From the NCBI GenBank assembly GCA_017354515.1, contig JAFMQT010000284.1, positions 1 to 6,230 of the forward strand: a DNA stretch of 6,230 nt. Reading direction: 5' to 3'. Of this stretch, positions 1-4,893 are shown in pieces; the stretch's first letter is position 1, and each line of letters opens with the position of its first letter. Under the pieces are notes generated by a model, which did no database searches, was not told the origin of the DNA, and saw only the letters and a list, made by a program, of their open reading frames with translations. This DNA comes from Nocardia sp. GTDB taxonomy: Bacteria; Actinomycetota; Actinomycetes; Mycobacteriales; Mycobacteriaceae. The position numbers were made by a program, and so were the translations under genes.

Positions 1-30
1 GGGCTTCACGGTGGTCCGCGGCGGATGATG

Positions 31-456
31 TCAGAGCAACCGCAGCAGATCGCGCAGGGTGCGCAGCTGCTTGGGCGACAGCTCCGAGAGGGACTCCGGA
101 GCCGGATCGGGTGTCGACATGGCCCGCTGGGCCGCGACCCGTCCAGCGTCGGTGATCGAGACCCGCTTGGCTCGCCGGTCGGCGGGATCGGGTTCGCGTG
201 TCACCAGACCGCGCCCCTCGAGATCGTTGACCACCACGGTCGCCGCCGGCGGGTCCATCGCCGCCGCGCGGGCCAGATCCTTGAGCTGGAGCGGACCCGG
301 CAGCAGGCGGCGCAGAATGCGAATCCGGCTGAACGGCATACCCATTCGTTCCGCGACCGCACGCTTCCACGGATCGCGGGTGTCGATGACGATCTGGCTC
401 ATCAACCGCCACACCTCGTCGGGGGTGGGGTCTTCGCTGGTGGTCTCATCGGACAT
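31..456 (-). CDS. MarR-family transcriptional regulator
   Basis: A 141-residue protein, the usual MarR length, that should bind DNA as a dimer in the cytoplasm. The winged helix-turn-helix spans about residues 45-105: helices around L56-D79, then the recognition segment with V75-N77-D78-L79-E80, G81-R82-G83-L84-V85, and a wing carrying D93-R94-R95 and ending in T102-D103-A104-G105, a typical MarR pattern. The C-terminal helix (about 121-141) fits the dimerisation region. The ATG at 456 has a GGGAGG ribosome site 6 bases upstream. The start lies inside the 3' end of the transporter gene (11-base overlap), so the two are cotranscribed and probably translationally coupled. It most likely represses the shared promoter at 1841-1869 through the TTGT-N6-ACAA sites there and is released by a small ligand, perhaps a pump substrate. 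The family is clear; the ligand and regulon are inference. Confidence 0.93.
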   Translation of the reverse strand: MSDETTSEDPTPDEVWRLMSQIVIDTRDPWKRAVAERMGMPFSRIRILRRLLPGPLQLKDLARAAAMDPPAATVVVNDLEGRGLVTREPDPADRRAKRVSITDAGRVAAQRAMSTPDPAPESLSELSPKQLRTLRDLLRLL

Positions 457-1801
457 CGGCGGCCTCCCGGGGGCCGAGCAGGTGGGCGACGCCGTCGCGC
501 GAGCGCAGCGCCCATCCGGACGTGGAGGTCACGCCGAGCAGCACGATCATCGCCGTGATCGCGGCCAGTACCCACCACAGGCCCGCACCGGTGAGCAGGC
601 CGCACAGTGCCACACCCAGACTCACCCCGACCTGACGGCTGGTGGATGCCACCGCGGAGGCCGCGCCCGCACGATCGTTCGGCATCCCGCTGACCGCGCT
701 GGTGGTGATGGGTGCGTTGACGGTGCCGAATCCGATACCGAAGATCGCGAAGGTGACGATCAGCCGCCAGATCGGCGTGCTGGGCCCCAATCCGGTGAGC
801 AGCACCGCCGCGCAGGTCATCATGATCCCGGCCGCGACCATCGAGGGCCGGGTGCCGTATTGCCCGACCAGACGGCCCGACAGCGGTGAGCAGATCAGCA
901 CGGCCAGCGCCATCGGCAGATACAGCAATCCGGTGTGCACGGCTGAATAATGCCGTATCCCTTGCAGATACATCGACGCTTCGAACAGGAACGCTCCCAG
1001 ACCCGCGAACGCGCACACCGCCGTGAGGGTGGCCGCCGAGAACGGCACACTGCGGAAGAACCGCAGATCGATGAACGGTGAGCGATGCCGCGCTTCGGCG
1101 TACAGGAATGCCGCCAGCGCCACCGCGGTCACCGCGAACATCGCCGGACGGTGTTCGATCAGCCCGAAAACCAGGGTGAACATGACGGCGATGGCGAGGA
1201 TCTGGCCCACCGGATCGATGCCGCGAGCGGTGGACGATTTCGACTCCGGAACGAAGATCGTGGTCAGTACCAGCGCGATCGCGCAGATGGGCAGATTGAT
1301 CCAGAAGACCGACTGCCAGCCCAGTGCGTCGATCAATCCGCCGCCGACCATCGGACCGATCGCGGTGGATACGCCCACGACCGCCCCCCAGACACCCACC
1401 GCCCGTGCCCGTTCCATGCGCCCGGTGAAGACCTGGGTGATGATCGACATCGCGATCGGATTGAGCATCGATCCGCCGATCGCCTGGATGAAGCGTGCCC
1501 CGATGAGTGATTCGATCGTGGGCGCGAGACTGCACAGCAGCGAGCCGAGCGCGAAGACGCTCAAACCGATCCGGAACATCCGCTTACGGCCGAACCGATC
1601 GGCGGTCGCCCCCGACAGCATCAGCAGGCTGGCCAGGGTGAGGGTGTAGATGTCGACGATCCACTGCAACCGCGACAGCGGAGCGGACATATCGCTGCGG
1701 ATGGTCGGGATCGCGACATTGACGATCGTCGAATCCATCGACGAGATCAGCAGACTCAGGCAGCAGGTGATCAGCACGATGATCTTGCGGCGGGAACTCA
1801 A
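446..1801 (-). CDS. MFS multidrug efflux transporter, DHA2 (EmrB/QacA) type
   Basis: A 451-residue inner-membrane drug/proton antiporter. About 14 hydrophobic segments can be counted. DHA2 hallmarks are visible: D23-S-T-I-V-N-V-A in helix 1, motif A from G64 (GATADRFGRKRM) between helices 2 and 3, R103 in helix 4, and motif C in helix 5 (G143...G149-P150...G153-G154). The loop after helix 6 is short, which makes the protein compact for its class. I place the start at the TTG at 1801 because GGGAGG lies 10 bases upstream. An in-frame TTG at 1855 would add 18 residues, but it sits inside the promoter/operator, upstream of the predicted transcription start near 1834. The stop overlaps the downstream MarR start. 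The substrate is unknown; pumps paired with a MarR regulator usually export toxic compounds or antibiotics. The permease gene is divergent. Confidence 0.93.
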   Translation of the reverse strand: MSSRRKIIVLITCCLSLLISSMDSTIVNVAIPTIRSDMSAPLSRLQWIVDIYTLTLASLLMLSGATADRFGRKRMFRIGLSVFALGSLLCSLAPTIESLIGARFIQAIGGSMLNPIAMSIITQVFTGRMERARAVGVWGAVVGVSTAIGPMVGGGLIDALGWQSVFWINLPICAIALVLTTIFVPESKSSTARGIDPVGQILAIAVMFTLVFGLIEHRPAMFAVTAVALAAFLYAEARHRSPFIDLRFFRSVPFSAATLTAVCAFAGLGAFLFEASMYLQGIRHYSAVHTGLLYLPMALAVLICSPLSGRLVGQYGTRPSMVAAGIMMTCAAVLLTGLGPSTPIWRLIVTFAIFGIGFGTVNAPITTSAVSGMPNDRAGAASAVASTSRQVGVSLGVALCGLLTGAGLWWVLAAITAMIVLLGVTSTSGWALRSRDGVAHLLGPREAADVR

Positions 1802-1811
1802 ACCAGATGAA

Positions 1812-1817
1812 CCTCCC
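1812..1817 (-). promoter_or_regulatory. Ribosome binding site deciding the transporter start
   Basis: GGGAGG on the minus strand, ten bases before the TTG at 1801. It is the only good Shine-Dalgarno match in this interval and argues for the TTG at 1801 rather than the upstream in-frame TTG at 1855. Confidence 0.7.
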
Positions 1818-1823
1818 GAATTG

Positions 1824-1839
1824 ATTGTGTACACACAAT
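1824..1839. promoter_or_regulatory. Candidate MarR operator O1 (perfect inverted repeat)
   Basis: ATTGTGT-AC-ACACAAT is a perfect inverted repeat with 7-base arms. It covers the predicted transcription start of the transporter operon (about 1834). Its core TTGT-N6-ACAA is repeated at 1842-1855 with a start-to-start distance of 17 bases. Position and symmetry fit a dimeric repressor; the MarR protein of the same operon is the obvious candidate. The symmetry is seen; the protein match is inferred. Confidence 0.7.
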
Positions 1840-1840
1840 G

Positions 1841-1869
1841 ATTGTGCTCGTACAACTAACTATTGGCAA
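1841..1869 (-). promoter_or_regulatory. Promoter of the transporter-MarR operon
   Basis: Read on the minus strand: -35 TTGCCA (complement of 1864-1869; 5 of 6 to TTGACA), a 17-base spacer, and -10 CACAAT (complement of 1841-1846; 4 of 6 to TATAAT). This predicts transcription starting near 1834 and a leader of about 33 bases that carries the ribosome site at 1812-1817. Both candidate operators overlap it. Confidence 0.6.
1842..1855. promoter_or_regulatory. Candidate MarR operator O2 (TTGT-N6-ACAA)
   Basis: TTGTGCTCGTACAA shares the TTGT-N6-ACAA core of the neighbouring 1824-1839 repeat. It lies over the -10 element and the start of the spacer of the transporter promoter, so binding here would block RNA polymerase directly. 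It is less symmetric inside than O1, so probably the weaker site. Confidence 0.55.
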
Positions 1870-1870
1870 C

Positions 1871-1886
1871 TGTGACCTGGTTCACG
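1871..1886. promoter_or_regulatory. CRP/GlxR-like binding site
   Basis: TGTGA-CCTGGT-TCACG matches the CRP-family consensus TGTGA-N6-TCACA, which is shared by actinobacterial Crp and GlxR, at 9 of 10 defined positions. Its centre (1878.5) lies about 58 bases before the predicted permease start near 1937 and about 44 before the transporter start near 1834, both plausible activator distances. It may serve either divergent gene. The motif is seen; binding and direction of control are inference. Confidence 0.5.
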
Positions 1887-1923
1887 GCTCGAGTTCAGTG
1901 GTCGCGCGGCCGCCCGAACCCGG

Positions 1924-1929
1924 TACGGT
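1924..1929 (+). promoter_or_regulatory. Possible -10 element of a leaderless permease transcript
   Basis: TACGGT fits the actinobacterial TAnnnT -10 pattern and would start transcription about 1936-1938, at the permease ATG. No Shine-Dalgarno sequence is visible before that ATG, which agrees with a leaderless mRNA. There is no good -35 at normal spacing, so an activator at 1871-1886 might be needed. Confidence 0.3.
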
Positions 1930-1937
1930 GCTCGGAT

Positions 1938-3356
1938 ATGACGACCGAACGGAATTCGCAGTCCCCGGCCACGCCGGCACTCGCGGAGGCCACCGAAGAG
2001 GGCTATCAACGTGGCCTGAATCCGCGGACCATCCAGATGATCGCGATCGGTGGCGCCATCGGAACCGGGCTGTTCTGGGGATCCGGCGGCGCCATCGAGA
2101 AGTCGGGTCCCGCGCTGATCCTGTGTTATGTGGCAGCGGGTCTGGCCATCTTCGTGGTCATGCGGGCCCTGGGCGAATTGCTCACCTATCGTCCGGTTTC
2201 CGGCAGTTTCGCCGAGTACGCACACGAATTCCTCGGCGCCTTCGCGGGATTCGTCACGGGGTGGACCTACTGGGCGGTGTGGGTGGTGACCTGCATGGCC
2301 GAGATCACCGTCGCCGGTCACTATGTGAACTACTGGTGGCCGGCGATCCCGGTCTGGCTGACGGCGCTGGTCGTCCTCGGCGTGCTGTTCGTGGTCAATC
2401 TGATCTCGGTGAAGATGTTCGGCGAGGGCGAGTTCTGGTTCTCGACGATCAAGGTGACCGCGATCGTGGTGATGATCGTGATAGGCATCGCCGTACTGAT
2501 CCATCCCTTCGGACACGTCCAGCATCCGAGCGTGACGAACCTGTGGTCCGAAGGCGGGATGTTCCCGCACGGATTCGGTCAGGCGCTGCTGTCACTGCAG
2601 ATCGTGCTGTTCGCCTACGCCGGTGTGGAATTGGTCGGAGTGACGGCGGGGGAGGCGGCCGATCCGCGTCGCACACTGCGCCGGGCGATCAACTCGCTAC
2701 CGCTGCGCATCGGGCTGTTCTATATCGGTTCGCTGGTGGTGATCATGTCGGTGTCCAGTTGGCGGGCATTCCATTCCGGCGCCAGTCCGTTCGTGGTGGT
2801 CTTCGAACAGATCGGCATTCCGGGGGCGGCCGGCATCATCAACTTCGTGCTGCTGACCGCGGCGCTGTCCTCGTGCAACTCCGGGATCTACTCCACCGGG
2901 CGCATGGTGCGGAGCCTGTCGATGCGGGGTGAGGCGCCGGAGGCGCTCGGTCGCCTGAGCAAGCGCCGGGTGCCGTATGTCGGGATCGTACTGTCGGCGG
3001 CCCTGATGGTGATCGGCGTGATCATCAATGTCATCTCGCCGGACAAGGCGTTCAACTACATCACCTCGGTCAGTACCGTCGGCATGATCGTGGTGTGGTC
3101 GATGATCCTGTTGTGCCACATGGCTTATCGCGCCAAGGTGCGGCGCGGTGAACTACCGGCCGGCGATTACCGGCTGCCGGGCGCACCGCTGACCTCCGGG
3201 CTGGCGCTGATCTTCCTCGGGCTGGTCGTGGTGTTGCTGTTCTTCTCCGTCGACGGCCGGACCGCGCTGACCGTGGGCGCGGTATGGGCGGTCCTGGTGT
3301 GCGCCGGATATCCGATCGTGAACCGGCTGACCCGGCGCCCGGTCCCGGTGAGTTGA
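1938..3356 (+). CDS. Amino acid permease (APC superfamily, AAT family)
   Basis: A 472-residue membrane protein with about 12 hydrophobic segments, typical in length for proton-coupled amino acid importers. The cytoplasmic N-terminus (1-32) is followed by the helix-1 signature Q33-M-I-A-I-G-G-A-I-G-T-G-L-F46 that binds the substrate backbone. R76-A-L-G-E80 follows helix 2. Helix 6 holds F225-A-Y-A-G-V-E-L-V-G with E239 and D242-P after it. The segment L307-T-A-A-L-S-S-C-N-S-G is also characteristic. The pattern most resembles asparagine (AnsP), D-serine/D-alanine/glycine (CycA) and GABA permeases; I cannot choose among these substrates. I take the ATG at 1938 because the in-frame TTG at 1863 lies in the divergent promoter and adds 25 residues unlike the family. 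It is divergent from the efflux operon and convergent with the lipoprotein gene 34 bases downstream. Confidence 0.93.
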   Translation: MTTERNSQSPATPALAEATEEGYQRGLNPRTIQMIAIGGAIGTGLFWGSGGAIEKSGPALILCYVAAGLAIFVVMRALGELLTYRPVSGSFAEYAHEFLGAFAGFVTGWTYWAVWVVTCMAEITVAGHYVNYWWPAIPVWLTALVVLGVLFVVNLISVKMFGEGEFWFSTIKVTAIVVMIVIGIAVLIHPFGHVQHPSVTNLWSEGGMFPHGFGQALLSLQIVLFAYAGVELVGVTAGEAADPRRTLRRAINSLPLRIGLFYIGSLVVIMSVSSWRAFHSGASPFVVVFEQIGIPGAAGIINFVLLTAALSSCNSGIYSTGRMVRSLSMRGEAPEALGRLSKRRVPYVGIVLSAALMVIGVIINVISPDKAFNYITSVSTVGMIVVWSMILLCHMAYRAKVRRGELPAGDYRLPGAPLTSGLALIFLGLVVVLLFFSVDGRTALTVGAVWAVLVCAGYPIVNRLTRRPVPVS

Positions 3357-3364
3357 CCGGGATC
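3341..3364. terminator. Hairpin over the permease stop codon, between convergent genes
   Basis: GGTCCCGGT and ACCGGGATC form a 9-pair stem (one G-U on the plus transcript) around the 6-base loop GAGTTG. The permease stop codon (3354-3356) spans the loop and the start of the 3' arm. There is no T-run on either side, so this is a U-less hairpin terminator candidate. It could stop transcription from both convergent genes. Confidence 0.5.
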
Positions 3365-3390
3365 GGGCTTGCCGCCTGGATGGCACGCCG

Positions 3391-4041
3391 TTACTTGCCT
3401 CCGGGATGGCCGACGGTCGCCATCGCGGTCGTCCAATCCCCGGCGATCGCGCTCTGCGCGTCGGTCAAGCCGACCTTGCCCGAGCAGACCAGTGAGTGCA
3501 GCTGGTTCTCGACCGAGTCCTTCGGATTGTTCGGTCCGGAACCGGCCTTGTGGCCGGGGGAAGGAGGCTCGACCCACAGGTTGCGCGGATCGTTGGGGTC
3601 ACCGCCGAGTTCCAGCGAGATCAGATGGTCGTACTCGGCGTCGTGCGGACTGCCGGTGTAGCCGTAGGACTTGGCGTTGGCCGACTTCTCCCGCGAGGTG
3701 ATCTCCTCCGGCGGCCGGATGGATTTGGTGTAGCCGCCGACGCAGATCGTGGACTTCACGTTGTCGGCCGTAACCTTCGGATTCGTGGCGCCCGGTGTGC
3801 AATTCGCGTCCGGAAGCGGTTCTCCGCTGGCAGATTTCCCGTAATGGCAGCTGCCGGGAGCCGGTTGTGGCTGGACGGTATAGGTGCCGGTGGGGCCCGG
3901 GCCTGCGGGAACGCTCTGGTGCGCCACCGGCTGTGGATGGGCGATCGGATTGATCGCGGTCGAACTATGCGGTCCGCATCCGCAAGCCAGCAGCGGTACA
4001 ACGATGGCGGCGGCCATCGATAAGGTGACGCGAATTCTCAT
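3391..4041 (-). CDS. Predicted secreted lipoprotein with HNH-like (DH...N) nuclease motif
   Basis: A 216-residue protein. The N-terminus is a short signal peptide (R2, R4, hydrophobic to L18) with a lipobox-like L17-L18-A19-C20, so it is probably anchored outside the membrane. Residues 24-62 are a proline-rich linker. A globular part follows, with four cysteines (65, 81, 100, 186) that could form two disulfides. Its core is E136-Y-D-H-L-I-S-L-E-L-G-G then N154-L-W-V-E-P, K174-D175 and A195-Q...D202-W. DH followed by LELGG and NLW resembles the beta-beta-alpha metal (HNH) fold, with H139 and N154 as expected catalytic/structural residues; H164 may be the third metal ligand. The fold is inferred; a nuclease role is not shown. 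The ATG at 4041 has GAGG five bases upstream; the ATG at 4065 has no ribosome site. It faces the permease gene tail to tail. Confidence 0.75.
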   Translation of the reverse strand: MRIRVTLSMAAAIVVPLLACGCGPHSSTAINPIAHPQPVAHQSVPAGPGPTGTYTVQPQPAPGSCHYGKSASGEPLPDANCTPGATNPKVTADNVKSTICVGGYTKSIRPPEEITSREKSANAKSYGYTGSPHDAEYDHLISLELGGDPNDPRNLWVEPPSPGHKAGSGPNNPKDSVENQLHSLVCSGKVGLTDAQSAIAGDWTTAMATVGHPGGK

Positions 4042-4156
4042 GATGTCCTCGGGATCTACCTTCATCAGGGTCTGCGGCGATATCTGGGCGGTGCCCTCGC
4101 GGCAGAGCCTCAGTGTGCGTCACGATGGGTGATCCCGGGGGAACGGCGATCGAACT

Positions 4157-4196
4157 CGCTGATAACAGCGGCCGGGCGCCCCTGTGCGGAGCGCCC
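4157..4196 (-). terminator. Tandem hairpins after the 72-residue gene
   Basis: Two perfect inverted repeats lie close together: GGGCGC/GCGCCC (4174-4179 with 4191-4196, loop 11) and CGCTG/CAGCG (4157-4161 with 4166-4170, loop ATAA). On the minus strand they begin 8 bases after the stop at 4205. Neither is followed by a T-run. They are best read as a tandem U-less terminator separating the small gene from the lipoprotein gene; a leader structure for the latter is an alternative. Confidence 0.4.
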
Positions 4197-4204
4197 TGAA
4201 GGCC

Positions 4205-4423
4205 TTATTCGTCGTCGAGACCGGCCGATAGGTAGGCCGCTGCGGCGATCCATTGACGGCACCGGAAGTGCCTGTCGTGGGCGTGGAAGATGGCGCGGGC
4301 ACGGGAGTAGGTCAGCTCGCGGGGTTCTATGGAACAGTCGCCAGCGGATTCGGCGCCGGTGCTGCGGCGCGCGGCGGGCATCTGATCGCCCGTGGCGGGA
4401 TGTTCGAGCAACATCTGGTTCAT
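4205..4423 (-). CDS. Small hypothetical protein (72 residues)
   Basis: I do not recognise a named family. Support for coding comes from a good ribosome site (GGTGAGG, 6 bases before the ATG at 4423) and from G/C in about 79 percent of third codon positions, as in the neighbouring genes. The N-terminal half (H8-P-A-T-G-D13) is polar and probably flexible. The C-terminal half looks helical: E36-L-T-Y-S-R-A-R-A-I-F46, then H47, H49, H52, C55 and W58-I-A-A-A-A-Y-L65. The H/C spacing hints at a metal site, but this is weak. There is no signal peptide or membrane segment. A GTG at 4435 in the same frame would add four residues but uses the ribosome site itself. The gene diverges from the DUF397/XRE module across a 466-base control region, so it may belong to that module. 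Confidence 0.6.
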   Translation of the reverse strand: MNQMLLEHPATGDQMPAARRSTGAESAGDCSIEPRELTYSRARAIFHAHDRHFRCRQWIAAAAYLSAGLDDE

Positions 4424-4465
4424 GAATGCCCTCACCGGTGCTGACGTGTGCGGAATCGGCTGGCG

Positions 4466-4471
4466 AACATA
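4466..4471 (-). promoter_or_regulatory. Possible -10 of the 72-residue gene
   Basis: TATGTT on the minus strand fits TAnnnT and would start transcription near 4459, about 36 bases before the ATG at 4423. I see no convincing -35 at 16-18 bases upstream. Confidence 0.3.
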
Positions 4472-4544
4472 GCCTTACGGCGGATTTCGACATTCCGTCG
4501 CGACCATGTCGTATGGATGAAGTCTACGTCCGTGCAAGGAGCAA

Positions 4545-4560
4545 ATGCAAGTGCATCTGC
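4545..4560 (+). promoter_or_regulatory. Operator-like site P1 (ATGCA-AG-TGCAT-CTGC)
   Basis: A perfect 5+5 inverted repeat with spacer AG, followed by CTGC. It matches site P2 at 4768-4783 at 13 of 16 positions, and two of the three differences are paired so that the palindrome is kept. It lies 122 bases upstream of the minus-strand small gene and inside a run of five TGCA words. The protein that binds it is unknown; the XRE regulator nearby is a candidate. Confidence 0.45.
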
Positions 4561-4680
4561 ATGGTCGTACGCGCGTGCATTGACCTGTTTGTCTGTTATC
4601 TCGGGTGTGAAAACCGACCGGTCAGCCGGTGAATTCGGCTCCAACGGATGTTAGCCAGGAGTTGACGGATCAATCCGAAA

Positions 4681-4710
4681 CGGCCTGTGGCCGCTTGTTT
4701 TATGATTTTG
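4681..4710 (+). terminator. Terminator-like hairpin with T-rich tail
   Basis: CGGCC-TGT-GGCCG forms a five-pair stem with a 3-base loop, followed by a T-rich stretch (4694-4710) containing TGTTTT and ATTTT. This is the only U-tailed hairpin in the window, on the plus strand. No gene lies upstream on that strand within this region, so it would end a short untranslated transcript or read-through. The tail also contains TATGAT (4701-4706), so part of it may instead be a -10 element. Confidence 0.4.
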
Positions 4711-4740
4711 CGGAGTGGTCATCCCACGGCCGCGAAACCG

Positions 4741-4749
4741 TGCTATCGT
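4741..4749 (+). promoter_or_regulatory. Extended -10 promoter for leader ORF and DUF397 gene
   Basis: TGC-TATCGT fits the extended -10 pattern TGn-TAnnnT. Transcription would start near 4756, placing palindrome P2 at about +13 to +24 and the leader ORF 50 bases downstream. No clear -35 is seen, which extended -10 promoters can tolerate. TATGAT at 4701-4706 is an alternative. Confidence 0.35.
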
Positions 4750-4767
4750 GCCAAGCGTCGGTTTCAG

Positions 4768-4783
4768 ATGTAAGTACATTTGC
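4768..4783 (+). promoter_or_regulatory. Operator-like site P2 (ATGTA-AG-TACAT-TTGC)
   Basis: The second copy of the P1 pattern: a perfect 5+5 inverted repeat with the same AG spacer and a TTGC flank. It lies just after the predicted start point near 4756, where a bound protein would block transcription of the leader ORF and DUF397 gene. P1 and P2 start 223 bases apart, which would allow looping between two bound dimers. Confidence 0.45.
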
Positions 4784-4806
4784 TAGAACATATGCAAAGG
4801 CCGACA

Positions 4807-4893
4807 ATGAACAACAGCTCGATCATCCGGATCGGCCGAGTGGGCGCGACTGCCGCTGATCTCGGCCGCCAAGACACCTGGAGACAGTCATGA
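4807..4893 (+). CDS. Possible 28-residue leader ORF coupled to DUF397 gene
   Basis: An ATG at 4807 is preceded by AAAGG seven bases upstream, and the frame stays open for 28 codons to a TGA at 4891-4893 that overlaps the DUF397 ATG in the arrangement ATGA. About 75 percent of third positions are G/C. The peptide (MNNSSIIRIGRVGATAADLG, then RQDTWRQS) has no known family. It shares R-I-G-R-V with residues 6-10 of the XRE regulator downstream, and the DNA matches at 17 of 18 bases in the same reading frame (4826-4843 and 5291-5308). It may be a leader peptide that couples translation, a truncated remnant of a second XRE gene, or chance. Translation is not shown. Confidence 0.4.
   Translation: MNNSSIIRIGRVGATAADLGRQDTWRQS

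Larger units (their letters stand above)
4424..4889. other. Long divergent regulatory region
   Basis: The 466 bases between the 72-residue gene (minus) and the DUF397 gene (plus) contain no convincing gene longer than 28 codons. Open frames here lack ribosome sites and family features. The stretch is less GC-rich than its surroundings, especially about 4690-4800. It holds, in order, a possible minus promoter (4466-4471), a TGCA-rich cluster with palindrome P1 (4533-4579), a terminator-like hairpin (4681-4710), an extended -10 (4741-4749), palindrome P2 (4768-4779) and a leader ORF (from 4807). The density of symmetric elements suggests control of both flanking genes, or an unannotated short transcript. 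Confidence 0.5.

Noticed and set aside
59..889. 276-codon open frame on the plus strand opposite the MarR and MFS genes
   Set aside because: Antisense to two well-supported genes, with no ribosome site or recognisable domain.
402..1535. 377-codon open frame on the minus strand
   Set aside because: It is an alternative frame of the MFS transporter gene, rich in R/H/G with no family features, typical of shadow frames in GC-rich DNA.
1838..2932. 364-codon open frame on the plus strand
   Set aside because: Shadow of the permease gene; arginine-rich and low-complexity, while the overlapping frame carries the clear permease signature.
4580..4602. TTGACC followed by TATCTC as a promoter
   Set aside because: The spacing is only 11 bases, too short for a -35/-10 pair.
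4432..4644. Overlapping open frames of about 70 codons on both strands in the divergent region
   Set aside because: Third-position composition and start context are poor, and the frames conflict with each other.
4666..4677. CGGAT-CA-ATCCG inverted repeat
   Set aside because: A perfect 5+5 repeat, but single and GATC-containing; such short repeats are expected by chance, and no second copy or promoter overlap supports it.
4662..4706. TTGACG as the -35 for TATGAT
   Set aside because: The spacer would be 33 bases, far outside the usable range.
4629..4859. 76-codon open frame on the plus strand before DUF397
   Set aside because: It runs through the terminator-like hairpin, promoter and P2 palindrome, has no good ribosome site, and resembles no family.
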